Below are positions 43,934 through 53,623 of a stretch of 64,000 nucleotides of DNA, piece after piece. Position 1 is the first letter of the stretch, and every line of letters starts with the position of its first letter. The notes beneath the pieces are model-generated. The model searched no databases. It was given only the letters and a program-made list of their open reading frames with translations, and was not told the DNA's origin. The stretch covers positions 806,001-870,000 of the forward strand of contig NZ_PYJQ01000009.1 of the NCBI RefSeq assembly GCF_003024605.1, written 5' to 3'. Made by a program: the position numbers and the translations under genes. Source of the DNA: Rhizobium sp. JAB6 (GTDB lineage Bacteria > Pseudomonadota > Alphaproteobacteria > Rhizobiales > Rhizobiaceae).

Positions 43934-45718
43934 TCAGTGATTATGCCTGGGCGGATTGGCAGCGATGCCGCGGAAATCGGCAGCGCCATCGAGCACCGCT
44001 CCATCGGAAAGCTGCGTGACCGAACGTCGATAGATGCGCTGCCACGGCGTCGCATCCGCCGGCACCGCCGGAATACCCTCGCCCTTCCGGCGTGCAATCT
44101 CCGCCTCTTCCACCAGCATGTCGCAGCGTCCCTGGTTGAAATCGATGCGGATGATGTCGCCAGTCCTGAGCCAGGCAAGGCCGCCACCGGCCGCGCTTTC
44201 CGGCGACGCGTTGAGGATCGAAGGGCTGTCGGCAGTACCGGATTGACGTCCATCGCCGATCGTCGGTAGGCTGCGGATACCCCGCTTCAAGAGCGCGTCG
44301 GGTGGCTGCATGTTGACGACCTCGGCCGATCCCGGCCAGCCGATCGGCCCGGCGCCACGAATGACGAGAATGGTCCTTTCGTCGATACCGAGATCGGGAT
44401 CGTTGATGCGCTTGTGATAATCCTCCGATCCATCGAAGACCACGGCCCGCCCCTCGAACACCCCCTCGTGCCCCGGCTCCTGCAGATAGCGGCTGCGGAA
44501 CTCTTCCGAGACGACGCTCATCTTCATGATGGCGAAATCGAAGAGATTGCCCTTGAGAACGAGGAAGCCGGCGCGCTCCTTCAGCGGCTCGGCGAAAGGA
44601 CGAATGACATCGCGATCGGTCGCCTCGCGGCCCTTCAGGTTCTCCGCCATGGTCCGGCCCGTGACGGTCGGACAGCCGCCGTCGAGCTTGCCGGCCTGCA
44701 GCAGCTCCCACATGACGGCCGGAACGCCGCCGGCGCGATGGAAGCGCTCGCCCAGATACGCGCCCGCCGGCTGCACATTGGCGAGCAGCGGAATGTCGAA
44801 GCCATGTACCTGCCAGTCGTCGGGATAAAGCTCGACGCCGGCGTGCTTGGCCATGGCGGCGAGATGCGGCTGCGCATTGGTGGAGCCGCCGATGGCCGAA
44901 TTGACCCTTATGGCATTGAGGAAGGCTTCGCGCGTCAGCACATCCGAGGGCCTGATATCCTCCAGCACCAGTTCCACGGCCCGCCGTCCGGTGCGGTAAG
45001 CCATCTGACCGCGCTCGCGATAGGCGCCGGGAATGGCGGCACAGCCGGTCAGCGACATGCCGAGCGCTTCGGCCATGGCATTCATGGTCGAGGCGGTCCC
45101 CATCGTGTTGCAATGGCCGATCGAAGGCGCCGAGGCAAGGGAAGCCTCCATGAACTCCTCCTCGTCGATCTCGCCCGCCGCCAGCTTGCGGCGCGAACGC
45201 CAGATCACCGTGCCGGAGCCGGCAAGCTCGCCCTCATGCCAGCCATCGAGCATCGGACCGCCGGAGAGAACGATCGCCGGTATATTGACGGTCGAAGCCG
45301 CCATCAGCGCCGAGGGCGTGGTCTTGTCACAGCCGGTGGTCAGCACGACACCGTCGAGCGGATAGCCGTAGAGCACTTCGACGAGACCGAGATAGGCGAG
45401 ATTGCGATCGAGCGCCGCCGTCGGACGCTTGCAGTTCTCGAATATCGGGTGGGTCGGAAACTCGATCGGAATGCCGCCTGCATCGCGAATGCCGTCGCGC
45501 ACGCGCTTCGCAAGATCGAGATGATGACGGTTGCAGGGCGTAAGATCGCTGCCGCTCTGGGCAATGCCGATGATCGGCTTGCCGGAGCGCAACTCCTCCG
45601 GCGTGATGCCGTAGTTCATGAAGCGCTCGAGATAAAGCGCCGTCATATCGATATGATCGGGATTGTCGAACCAGTCCTGCGACCGCAGGCGACGCTTGGA
45701 TGCACCCTTATCGCTCAT
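43934..45718 (-). CDS. D-xylonate dehydratase (XylD-like), IlvD/Edd family
   Basis: 594-residue iron-sulfur dehydratase. Cluster and active-site landmarks: SDLTPCNRHH, TTGCDKTTP and GHCNTMGTASTMN (three Cys). The start RRLRSQDWFDNPDHIDMTAL and the end PRHNH are close to Caulobacter XylD as I remember it, better than to L-arabinonate dehydratase. It would convert D-xylonate to 2-keto-3-deoxy-D-xylonate. The ATG is at 45718, 7 nt after the upstream dehydrogenase stop. No xylose dehydrogenase or lactonase is nearby, so the sugar acid used here may differ. Confidence 0.88.
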   Translation of the reverse strand: MSDKGASKRRLRSQDWFDNPDHIDMTALYLERFMNYGITPEELRSGKPIIGIAQSGSDLTPCNRHHLDLAKRVRDGIRDAGGIPIEFPTHPIFENCKRPTAALDRNLAYLGLVEVLYGYPLDGVVLTTGCDKTTPSALMAASTVNIPAIVLSGGPMLDGWHEGELAGSGTVIWRSRRKLAAGEIDEEEFMEASLASAPSIGHCNTMGTASTMNAMAEALGMSLTGCAAIPGAYRERGQMAYRTGRRAVELVLEDIRPSDVLTREAFLNAIRVNSAIGGSTNAQPHLAAMAKHAGVELYPDDWQVHGFDIPLLANVQPAGAYLGERFHRAGGVPAVMWELLQAGKLDGGCPTVTGRTMAENLKGREATDRDVIRPFAEPLKERAGFLVLKGNLFDFAIMKMSVVSEEFRSRYLQEPGHEGVFEGRAVVFDGSEDYHKRINDPDLGIDERTILVIRGAGPIGWPGSAEVVNMQPPDALLKRGIRSLPTIGDGRQSGTADSPSILNASPESAAGGGLAWLRTGDIIRIDFNQGRCDMLVEEAEIARRKGEGIPAVPADATPWQRIYRRSVTQLSDGAVLDGAADFRGIAANPPRHNH

Positions 45719-45725
45719 CTCTTTC

Positions 45726-46610
45726 TCAAGCCTTTCCTCGGGCATTCTTGTCTTCCAGATGCTGCAGCAAACCGCTGTGATCCTGCTCGCCGCCGCCATT
45801 CTCGACAAATTCTGCAAACTCGGCTCGGACGGCTTCGGTCAGCGGCAGATGAAGCGACAGATTCTGGGCCGCCGCCAGCGCCGTATCGAGATCCTTCAAT
45901 TGATTACGGGCAGTGCCGCCCGGCTCGAAGTTGCGCTCGATCATGCGCTGACCATGCAACTCCAGAATCCGGCTTTCCGCAAAGCCGCCGCGAATGGCGT
46001 CCCGAAACGCCTCGCGCGAACCGCCGCCGGCCTCCACCAGCAGCATCGCTTCCGCGACCGCGCCGATGGTGACGGCGACGATTTGCTGATTGCCGAGCTT
46101 TGCGAGTTGGCCGGTACCGCTGGGGCCGACGCGGGTTACACGTCCGAGCGGCGCCATGATATCACGAACGCTATCGATGACAGCGCCATCGCCGCCAGCC
46201 ATTATCGCCAGCGTCCCGGCGGCCGCTCCCACCACGCCGCCGGAGACCGGCGCATCGATATGCCGGATGCCGCGCTCGGCGAGTTTGAAGGCGTGCTCGC
46301 GGGCAACGGCCGGCGATATCGAGCTGTTGTCGATCACGATCGTTCCAGCCTCCAGCACATCGGCGACACCGCTGCCGAACAGGATTTCGCCAACGGCGCC
46401 GCCATTCGTCAGCATGGTGAAAAGAACGGATGCTCCTCGCGCAGCCTCGACAGCAGTATCGGCAACCGTCGCACCATCGGCAGCCAGAGGTTCGGCCTTG
46501 CTCCGGTCGCGATTCCAGACGGCCACCGTAAAACCGGCGGCAAGCAGCCGCCGCGCCATGGGTGCGCCCATCAATCCCGTTCCGAGAAAAGCTATCTTCC
46601 TGCCGTGCAT
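45726..46610 (-). CDS. Beta-hydroxyacid dehydrogenase (3-hydroxyisobutyrate/tartronate-semialdehyde reductase family)
   Basis: 294 residues. NAD(P) fold GRKIAFLGTGLMGAPMARRLL at the start; the substrate motif VSGGVVGAAAGTLAIMAGG near residue 124; catalytic Lys in GQLAKLGNQQ near 171. It lies 7 nt upstream of the sugar-acid dehydratase and is cotranscribed. Family members reduce tartronate semialdehyde or oxidise 3-hydroxyisobutyrate; with a sugar-acid dehydratase a role in uronate or pentonate breakdown is likely but unproven. Confidence 0.9.
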   Translation of the reverse strand: MHGRKIAFLGTGLMGAPMARRLLAAGFTVAVWNRDRSKAEPLAADGATVADTAVEAARGASVLFTMLTNGGAVGEILFGSGVADVLEAGTIVIDNSSISPAVAREHAFKLAERGIRHIDAPVSGGVVGAAAGTLAIMAGGDGAVIDSVRDIMAPLGRVTRVGPSGTGQLAKLGNQQIVAVTIGAVAEAMLLVEAGGGSREAFRDAIRGGFAESRILELHGQRMIERNFEPGGTARNQLKDLDTALAAAQNLSLHLPLTEAVRAEFAEFVENGGGEQDHSGLLQHLEDKNARGKA

Positions 46611-46933
46611 AAACTATCCTCCGAATTGGAACGCATCGGACACCGAAAAAATAACAGAGCCTTTTCGCCGTGCGGATGAGCCGAGAATCTTCCGGTTACG
46701 ATGGCCTCAACTCCCAAATTCCACGGGCGCCTCCCCGCCCGATGTACGTCAGTCAACTCCTCCAACAGCTTGATAAACCTCTGGTGCCAGCATGCAAAGG
46801 AAATCGGCGGCCGCGCAGCAAATTCTTCGAAATAGGGAGGAATTAGCTATGCGAAAATATAAACATAGAAAAGGCGGGGCCTTTCGGTCCCGCCCTGGCA
46901 TGTCGAGTACTGGAGTTAAGTCTCGGCACGGCC
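46611..46933. other. Intergenic region upstream of the dehydrogenase and downstream of the RND pump
   Basis: 323 nt. It holds the terminator of the RND gene (listed separately) and must hold the promoter of the dehydrogenase-dehydratase operon. An open frame at 46792-47016 runs through the terminator stem and antisense into the pump gene and is rejected. Confidence 0.55.
46865..46894 (-). terminator. Rho-independent terminator of the RND efflux gene
   Basis: On the minus strand a 6-bp GGCGGG/CCCGCC stem (46873-46878 with 46889-46894) is followed by TTTTCTATGTTT. It lies 39 nt past the gene's stop. Confidence 0.8.
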
Positions 46934-49900
46934 CTATTCGGCGGCGATCGGGAGTACCTCCGCCGAATGTTCGTTATCGTTATGCGGGTGCTGCTTCAGC
47001 GGACGATTGCCCGTGACGCTGCGGATCAGCACGTAGAAGACCGGCGTCATGAAAATGCCGAAGAAGGTCACGCCAATCATGCCCGAGAACACCGCGATAC
47101 CCATGGCAGCACGCATTTCGGAACCGGCACCGGTCGAGGTGACCAGCGGCACGACACCCATGATGAAGGCCATGGAGGTCATCAGGATCGGGCGCAGACG
47201 CAGGCGGCTGGCTTCGATCGCCGCCTGGACCGGGGTGCGGCCCTCGAATTCCAGCTCGCGGGCGAATTCCACGATCAGGATCGCGTTCTTTGCCGATAGA
47301 CCGACGAGCACCACCAGGCCGATCTGGGTGAAAATGTTGTTGTCTCCACCCGTCAGCCAGACGCCGGTCAGCGCCGCCAAGACACCCATCGGCACGATCA
47401 TGATGATGGCGAGCGGCAAGGTCAGGCTCTCGTATTGGGCGGCCAGCACGAGGAAGACCAGAAGCAGCGCCAGCGGGAAGACGACGACGCTGGAATTGCC
47501 AGCCAGGATCTGCTGATAGGTCAAATCAGTCCATTCGAAGTCTATACCGGGGGGCAACGTCTCATGCAGAATCTTCTCGATGGCTGCTTGTGCCTGTCCC
47601 GACGAGTAGCCGGGCGCCGGGCCGCCATTGATGTCGGCCGCCAGAAAGCCGTTATAGCGGTTCGTGCGTTCAGGACCGGTCGTGGCATTCACCTTCAGCA
47701 GGGCTGAAAGCGGGATCATCTGACCCGATGCCGAACGAACCTTCAACTGGCCGATATCTTCCGGCTGAGCGCGGAACTTGGCATCGGCCTGCACGCGGAC
47801 GCTGTAGGTGCGGCCGAAGGCGTTGAAGTCGTTCACATAGAGCGAACCGAGATAGATCTGCAGCGCCTGGAAGACGTCGGTGACGGAGACTCCGAGCTGC
47901 TCGGCCTTGGCGCGGTCGAGATCAGCAAAGAGCTGCGGCACGTTGATCTGGAAGCTCGAGAAGATGCCGGTGAGTTCCGGTGTCTGGTAAGCTTTGCCAA
48001 TCACTGCCTTGGCCGCCTGGTCGAGCGCCTGGTTGCCGAGGCCGGCGCGATCCTCGATCTGCAGCTTGAAGCCGCCTGTCGTACCGAGACCATTGACCGG
48101 CGGCGGTGGGAACATGGCGATGAAGGCATCCTGGATGGCGCCGAACTTCTGGTTCAGTGCCATGGCGATCGCCCCGCCCGAAAGGTCCGGCGTCTTACGC
48201 TCATCGAAGTCCTTCAGCGTTACGAAAACGATGCCTGCGTTCGAGGAATTGGTGAAGCCGTTGATCGACAGGCCCGGGAAGGCGATCGCATTGGCGACGC
48301 CCGGCTGCTTCAGCGCGATATCAGTCATGCGCTTAATCACGCTTTCCGTACGGTCTAGGCTTGCGGCATCCGGCAACTGTGCGAAGCCGATCAGATACTG
48401 CTTGTCTTGCGACGGCACGAAACCGCCTGGAACCGTTGTGAATAGGCTGTAGGTCGCTCCCACCAGCGCGAAATAGACCACCATGACGATGCTCTTGCGC
48501 GACACCAGCCGGCCGACGCCCTTGCCGTAGTACTTCGAACCTGCTCCGAACGCCCGGTTGAAGCCACGGAAGAACCAGCCGAAGACCGCGTCCATGACCC
48601 TCGTTAACCGATCCTTCGGCGCATGATGGCCCTTCAGGAGCAGGGACGCCAGTGCCGGGGATAGGGTGAGCGAGTTGAAGGCCGAGATGACGGTCGAGAT
48701 GGCGATCGTCAGTGCGAACTGGCGATAGAACTGGCCGGACAGGCCGGAGATGAAGGCGAGCGGCACGAAGACCGCGACGAGGACCAGCGCGATCGCGATG
48801 ATCGGTCCGGAGACTTCCTTCATGGCCTTGTAGGTGGCGTCTCGCGGGCTGAGCCCGCTCTCGATATTGCGTTCGACGTTCTCGACCACCACGATCGCAT
48901 CGTCCACGACGATACCGATCGCCAGCACCAGGCCGAACAGACTAAGCGCGTTGATCGAGAAGCCGAAGACATACATCACCGCAAAGGTACCGATGATCGA
49001 TACTGGAACGGCGATCAGCGGGATGATCGAGGCGCGCCATGTCTGGAGGAACAGGATGACGACGAGGACGACGAGCGCGATGGCTTCGAGCAGCGTGTCG
49101 ATCACCTTCTCGATCGAGGCGCGGACGAATTTCGTCGTATCGTAGACGATCTCGTACTTGACGCCCGCCGGCATGGCCTGCTGCAGCACATTCATGGTCG
49201 AGCGCACGTTGTTCGCGATCTCGATCGCGTTCGAACCGGGCGCCTGGAGGACGGCAACGGCGACGGCCGGCTTGCCGTCGAGCAGCGAACGCAGCGTGTA
49301 GTCTTCCGCACCGAGCTCGACACGAGCGACGTCGCGAAGGCGGGTGATCTCGCCATTGGCGCCCGTCTTGACGATGATGTTGCCGAACTCCTCAGGTGTG
49401 CGCAGGCGGCCCTGAGCATTGACGTTGAGCTGCAGATCTACGCCCGGCCGGCTGGGTGAGGCACCGATGATGCCAGCCGCGGCCTGGACGTTCTGGGAGC
49501 TGATCGCATTGCTGATGTCGCTGGCGGCAAGATTATGCTCGGCCGCCTTCTGCGGATCGATCCACACGCGCATGGAATAGTCGCCGGCGCCGAAGACCTG
49601 CACCTGTCCGACGCCCTCGATCCGGGCAAGCCGATCCTTGATGTTCAGGGTCGCATAGTTTCGCAGATAGGTGATGTCGTGGTCTGCCCCGTCCGAGACG
49701 AGGTTGACGACCATGATGAAGTCGGGCGAGCTCTTGACGGTCGTGATGCCGAGGGCACGGACTTCCGTGGGCAGGCGCGGCTCGGCTTGCGAAACGCGAT
49801 TCTGCACGAGCTGCTGCGCCTTATCCGGATCGGTGCCGAGCTTGAAGGTGACCGTCACGTTGAGAACGCCGTCCGATGTCGCCTGGCTGGACATGTAGAG

Positions 49901-50131
49901 CATGCCCTCCACGCCGTTGATCTGCTCTTCGAGCGGCGTCGCCACCGTTTCGGCGATGACGGTCGGGTTGGCGCCCGGATAGGTGGCGCGCACGACGATC
50001 GACGGCGGCACGACCTCCGGATATTCGGAGATCGGCAGCGCTCTGAGGCCGATCAGGCCGGCGACCACGATGAGGACCGAAAGAACACCGGCAAAGACCG
50101 GGCGATCGACAAAGAATCTGGAGATGTTCAT
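46934..50131 (-). CDS. RND multidrug efflux pump, inner-membrane subunit (AcrB/MexF/BepG-like)
   Basis: 1065-residue HAE1-type RND transporter, proton-driven export of hydrophobic drugs across the envelope. The start MNISRFFVDRPVFAGVLS is typical. Transmembrane helix 4 holds the proton-relay pair Asp-Asp in GIVVDDAIVVVEN (near residue 408), and the second half has FVPSQDKQYLIG and the LVGLSAKNAILIVEF segment. Two large periplasmic loops are complete. It follows its membrane-fusion protein by 120 nt. No outer-membrane channel or TetR regulator is next door, so it probably shares a channel encoded elsewhere. Confidence 0.96.
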   Translation of the reverse strand: MNISRFFVDRPVFAGVLSVLIVVAGLIGLRALPISEYPEVVPPSIVVRATYPGANPTVIAETVATPLEEQINGVEGMLYMSSQATSDGVLNVTVTFKLGTDPDKAQQLVQNRVSQAEPRLPTEVRALGITTVKSSPDFIMVVNLVSDGADHDITYLRNYATLNIKDRLARIEGVGQVQVFGAGDYSMRVWIDPQKAAEHNLAASDISNAISSQNVQAAAGIIGASPSRPGVDLQLNVNAQGRLRTPEEFGNIIVKTGANGEITRLRDVARVELGAEDYTLRSLLDGKPAVAVAVLQAPGSNAIEIANNVRSTMNVLQQAMPAGVKYEIVYDTTKFVRASIEKVIDTLLEAIALVVLVVILFLQTWRASIIPLIAVPVSIIGTFAVMYVFGFSINALSLFGLVLAIGIVVDDAIVVVENVERNIESGLSPRDATYKAMKEVSGPIIAIALVLVAVFVPLAFISGLSGQFYRQFALTIAISTVISAFNSLTLSPALASLLLKGHHAPKDRLTRVMDAVFGWFFRGFNRAFGAGSKYYGKGVGRLVSRKSIVMVVYFALVGATYSLFTTVPGGFVPSQDKQYLIGFAQLPDAASLDRTESVIKRMTDIALKQPGVANAIAFPGLSINGFTNSSNAGIVFVTLKDFDERKTPDLSGGAIAMALNQKFGAIQDAFIAMFPPPPVNGLGTTGGFKLQIEDRAGLGNQALDQAAKAVIGKAYQTPELTGIFSSFQINVPQLFADLDRAKAEQLGVSVTDVFQALQIYLGSLYVNDFNAFGRTYSVRVQADAKFRAQPEDIGQLKVRSASGQMIPLSALLKVNATTGPERTNRYNGFLAADINGGPAPGYSSGQAQAAIEKILHETLPPGIDFEWTDLTYQQILAGNSSVVVFPLALLLVFLVLAAQYESLTLPLAIIMIVPMGVLAALTGVWLTGGDNNIFTQIGLVVLVGLSAKNAILIVEFARELEFEGRTPVQAAIEASRLRLRPILMTSMAFIMGVVPLVTSTGAGSEMRAAMGIAVFSGMIGVTFFGIFMTPVFYVLIRSVTGNRPLKQHPHNDNEHSAEVLPIAAE

Positions 50132-50251
50132 ATCAAAGCCCCCTCCGGGGTGAGAACGGATGCAAAATTCCTGTCCGACGATTTGAGAGCCGCCGGCGGA
50201 TCATGTGATTTCGGAATGCCGGCCTTCTGCCCACGGGCAGAAGGCGAAGTC

Positions 50252-51442
50252 TTACTGAGCGGTCGCGACCTTCTCCGCCAACTGCGGCGCAACGACTGCA
50301 CCGGGACGGATGCGCTGCAGCCCGTTGACGACGATCTTTTCGCCGGCTTTCAGGCCGTTCTCGATCACTCGCTGGCCGTCGGTCAGCGATCCGAGCTGGA
50401 CCTGCCTGTAATTGACCTTGTTCTCGCCATCCACGACGAAGACGAACTTCTTGTCCTGGTCGGTGCCGACTGCACGGTCGTCGATGACGATCTTATTCTC
50501 GGCTTTCGGCTGACCCATACGGACCCGCACGAATTGACCAGGGATAAGACGGCCGCCCGGATTATCAAAAACGGCGCGAACGCTGACGGTACCGCTTGCT
50601 GCATCGACCTCGTTGTCGATCAGCTGCAATTTGCCCTTGATCGGTGTGCCGTTGTCGCTTGCCGTACCGATCTGAACCGGGATCTGCTCGACTGGCGGAA
50701 CAGCGCCTCCGGTTGTCGGCAGTTCGGCGAGAGCCTGGGTGACGGTCTGCTCGTTGGCGCTGAAGCTCGCATAGATCGGATCGACGGAAACCAGCGTCGT
50801 CAATGCCGGCGACGTAGAACCGGCAGCGACGAGATTGCCGACGGTGATGGCGATCTTGCCGACGCGGCCCGCGATGGGAGCACGGACCTGCGTATAGTCG
50901 AGGTTCAGCTGCGCGGTCTGCAGCGCCGCTTGCGCTGCCTTCAGATTGGCCTCCGCCTCGGCATAGTTGCTGGTGCGGGTGTCCACGTCGCTCTGCGAAA
51001 TCGTCTTGCTGTCGAAGAGCTTCCGGCCGCGATCGACTTCGACCTTGGCAAGGTCGAGCTTGGCTTTGGCTGCTCCGACCTGGGCCTGTGCCTGAGCGAC
51101 CGCCGCCTCATAGGGAGCCGGATCGATCGTGACAAGCAGGTCGCCCTGCTTGACCAGCGCGCCCTCGCGGAAATGCACCGATTGAATGGCCCCGGCGACA
51201 CGCGGACGGACCTCGACGCGGTCGATGGCCTCGAGGCGGCCGGAAAATTCCTGCCAGGATGTGACGTCGCGCGGCTCGACGGCCGCAACCGTGACGGGAA
51301 TAGCCGGCTTTGCGGCCGGGCTCGCCGCCTCGGTTGCCTGAGCGCCGCGTGGCAGCTCCAGATAGAAGGCCGCGCCGGCAACAGCCGCAGCAACACCCAT
51401 GCCGGCGCCCCACAGGGCCCAGCGCTTATCGTTGGACTTCAT
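50252..51442 (-). CDS. RND efflux membrane-fusion protein
   Basis: 396-residue periplasmic adaptor. The N-terminus (about 9-27) is a signal or membrane anchor (WALWGAGMGVAAAVAGAAFY). Then a barrel-sandwich half (VEPRDVTSWQEFSGRLEAI, VRPRVAGAIQSVHFREG), an alpha-hairpin (VAQAQAQVGAAKAKLDLAKVE split by a turn), the second half (LDYTQVRAPIAGRVG) and a beta-barrel. There is no lipobox Cys near the start. It joins the pump to an outer-membrane channel. The ATG at 51442 follows a purine-rich GGAGAG; upstream in-frame starts lack a good site. Confidence 0.95.
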   Translation of the reverse strand: MKSNDKRWALWGAGMGVAAAVAGAAFYLELPRGAQATEAASPAAKPAIPVTVAAVEPRDVTSWQEFSGRLEAIDRVEVRPRVAGAIQSVHFREGALVKQGDLLVTIDPAPYEAAVAQAQAQVGAAKAKLDLAKVEVDRGRKLFDSKTISQSDVDTRTSNYAEAEANLKAAQAALQTAQLNLDYTQVRAPIAGRVGKIAITVGNLVAAGSTSPALTTLVSVDPIYASFSANEQTVTQALAELPTTGGAVPPVEQIPVQIGTASDNGTPIKGKLQLIDNEVDAASGTVSVRAVFDNPGGRLIPGQFVRVRMGQPKAENKIVIDDRAVGTDQDKKFVFVVDGENKVNYRQVQLGSLTDGQRVIENGLKAGEKIVVNGLQRIRPGAVVAPQLAEKVATAQ

Positions 51443-51612
51443 GTCAGTCTCTCCTTTGGCCCCGTCTTGGGATACGGGACCGCAAATTCCTATCGTCTCA
51501 ATAAAATCAGGGGCCGAAGCACCGCGCATCCGCGTGACCATCGCTCCGGTCTCATGCGCTCGACATCAGTCCAATCCGCGCTCATCCCTCGCGGACGGGA
51601 CATCCTAGCCGA

Positions 51613-52425
51613 TCAAGCCTGCACGTCTTCGACAAAACCCTTGAAACAACAGCAGATATCCTGCTGCCATGAAGGCCTGTCCTTCGACTGCCCGCCATAG
51701 AGGGTGGGCCAGCCTGTCCCGGCGGGAAGGACTTGCTGGCGAACACGGACGCCAGCCGCTTTCAGCCGGCTGCCGTATTCCATGCTCTCGTCGCGGAGCG
51801 GGTCGTCCTCGGCCGTGAGCACCAATGCCGGCGCGAGGCCCGAAAGCCGCGAACAGTATCGAGGCGCTGCATAGGGGTGACAGACACCGCCCAGGAAACC
51901 CAGGTAACGGTTCCAACCCTCCGTCCAGCGCTCGCGCATGCCGCTTTCCTCCGCCTGGAGGAAAGATTTCGACCCCATGAAGGGATCAAGCAAAGGCGAT
52001 ATCAGCACCTGCCCGTCCAACGAACCCGGTATCTGATCGCGCGCCTTTAAAGCAACGCCCGCTGCGACATTGCCACCCGATTCCTCTCCGGCGACAAACA
52101 GCAGCGATTTTTTCGCCCCACCCAGCGCAAGCATGTTCCGCTTGTTGCTGAGGTAGGCGAGAAGCCCGTAGGCGCATTCCAGCACCTTCGGAAAAGCATT
52201 CTGATTGCAGCTGGTATAATCCGCTGCAACCACGATGGCGCCGGCCTCGGCAAGGCTTGCCGCCACCGGTCTGTTCGTCGCGTGGTCGGTATCGAGAAAG
52301 GCTCCTCCGTGCAGGTAAAGCACCAGCGGCGCCGCCTTCTTCAAACCATCACCGTTGTAGATCCGAGCTGCCACCGGCCCCGTAGGCACGTTTTCCAGCA
52401 CAACATCTTTCCACGGCGCACTCAT
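51613..52425 (-). CDS. Alpha/beta hydrolase-3-like protein lacking an obvious catalytic His
   Basis: 270 residues of the hormone-sensitive-lipase type. The oxyanion motif YLHGGAFLDTDH near residue 39 and the nucleophile elbow GEESGGN near residue 113 (Ser) are present, and LTAEDDPLRDE gives a plausible Asp. The segment where the catalytic His should lie reads LPAGTGWPTLYGG and has none, so activity is doubtful. The ATG at 52425 is chosen to start MSAPWKDV. It lies 170 nt upstream of the efflux adaptor and divergent from a LysR gene. Confidence 0.82.
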   Translation of the reverse strand: MSAPWKDVVLENVPTGPVAARIYNGDGLKKAAPLVLYLHGGAFLDTDHATNRPVAASLAEAGAIVVAADYTSCNQNAFPKVLECAYGLLAYLSNKRNMLALGGAKKSLLFVAGEESGGNVAAGVALKARDQIPGSLDGQVLISPLLDPFMGSKSFLQAEESGMRERWTEGWNRYLGFLGGVCHPYAAPRYCSRLSGLAPALVLTAEDDPLRDESMEYGSRLKAAGVRVRQQVLPAGTGWPTLYGGQSKDRPSWQQDICCCFKGFVEDVQA

Positions 52426-52559
52426 CGACCCAAATCCCTGTCTGCTCGAGCGAATATGTCCCAATCCAAAAGCGGTTACCACGCTTTGCGATCATATTCC
52501 CGAAATGCGGTCTTCGGCGCCCCATGCCGCATTGCAACAAATTACGAAACAACATATTG

Positions 52560-52579
52560 TTATTCCGCTTTGAGAATAA
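52560..52579. promoter_or_regulatory. Likely LysR operator between the hydrolase and LysR genes
   Basis: Inverted repeat TTATTC-N8-GAATAA in an AT-rich stretch of the 231-nt divergent region. It fits a LysR-type site and would lie over or near both promoters. Confidence 0.55.
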
Positions 52580-52656
52580 GTAGCCTATATTCGATAAGAC
52601 TATTCAGCATAACAAACAATCGGCCTCTTTCTTTTACGGCCGAGGGGCATCATGGA

Positions 52657-53568
52657 ATGGACCAGTTGTCAGCAATGCGGGCATTCGCGCGTGTGGTGGA
52701 GACGGGTAACTTTACCCGCGCCGCGGCAGCCCTTTCCATGCCGAAGGCGACGGTGACGACGCTCATCCAGTCGCTTGAGGCACATCTGCACGCCAAACTT
52801 CTCAATCGCACGACACGGCGCGTCATGGTGACGACCGATGGCGCGCTTTATTATGAACGCGCCATTCAGATCCTCTCTGAGATAGAGGAGCTGGACGGCA
52901 GCATCAGCAATTCGCAGAGCCTGCCGAGCGGCCGTCTGCGCGTGGAAATGGCCGGCGCCTTCGCCGAGAAGATCGTCATGCCGGCGCTTTGCGATTTCCA
53001 TCAGCGTTATCCCGATATCCACATCGATCTCGGCGTCGGCGACCGGCTGGTCGACTATCTCGCCGAAAATGTCGATTGCGCGCTGCGCGCCGGCATGCCG
53101 AGCGACCAGTCGCTGATCGCTCGCCGTGTCGGCGAGATCCACCTCATCACCTGTGCGGCACCTCTTTATATCGAGAAGCATGGCCTGCCGGAACGGCCGG
53201 AAGACCTGGAGACCAGCCACTATGCGGTCAGCTATTTCCGCGCGCAAACCGGCCGGACGATTCCGTTCATGTTCGAGCGAGGCAATGAGTCGTTGGAAAT
53301 CAGCCCGCGCTATATCCTTTCGGTGAACGACAGCCGCAGCTACGTTCAGGCGGCACTGATGGGGCTGGGCATTGCGCAGGTGCCGAGCTTCATGGCGCGC
53401 GAGGCTCTTGCCAAAGGTGAGCTTGTGCCAGTTCTTTCCAATTGGACAAGGCCGACGCTACCCATGCACATCGTCTATCCACCAAACCGGCATCTGAGCA
53501 ACAAGGTGCGCGTTTTCGTCGATTGGCTGGCGAAACTGCTGACAAGCTCACGAGTCGGCGAAGCTTGA
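52657..53568 (+). CDS. LysR-family transcriptional regulator
   Basis: 303 residues. Winged helix at the start (MDQLSAMRAFARVVETGNF, AAAALSMPKATVTTLIQSLE), then a CrgA/DmlR-like effector domain (LPSGRLRVEMAGAFAEKI, YPDIHIDLGVGDRLVDYL, VDCALRAG). The ATG at 52657 gives the standard start; the open frame extends upstream into the divergent promoter. The hydrolase gene across the intergenic region, and perhaps the efflux pump behind it, are the likely targets. Confidence 0.92.
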   Translation: MDQLSAMRAFARVVETGNFTRAAAALSMPKATVTTLIQSLEAHLHAKLLNRTTRRVMVTTDGALYYERAIQILSEIEELDGSISNSQSLPSGRLRVEMAGAFAEKIVMPALCDFHQRYPDIHIDLGVGDRLVDYLAENVDCALRAGMPSDQSLIARRVGEIHLITCAAPLYIEKHGLPERPEDLETSHYAVSYFRAQTGRTIPFMFERGNESLEISPRYILSVNDSRSYVQAALMGLGIAQVPSFMAREALAKGELVPVLSNWTRPTLPMHIVYPPNRHLSNKVRVFVDWLAKLLTSSRVGEA

Positions 53569-53623
53569 GAAGCAAGCCACCTTCTTCTCTGTGCGGGAAG
53601 AAGGTGGTGCCGATTGCGAACAA

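Noticed and set aside
44414-46072. 552-codon open frame on the plus strand
   Set aside because: Antisense to the XylD-like dehydratase and its partner; composition is typical of a GC-driven shadow.
46792-47016. Small open frame upstream of the dehydrogenase operon
   Set aside because: It crosses the RND terminator stem and continues antisense into the RND gene; no ribosome-binding site or family pattern.
49535-51700. 721-codon open frame on the plus strand
   Set aside because: Spans the antisense of the RND pump and its adaptor; the minus-strand genes are unambiguous.
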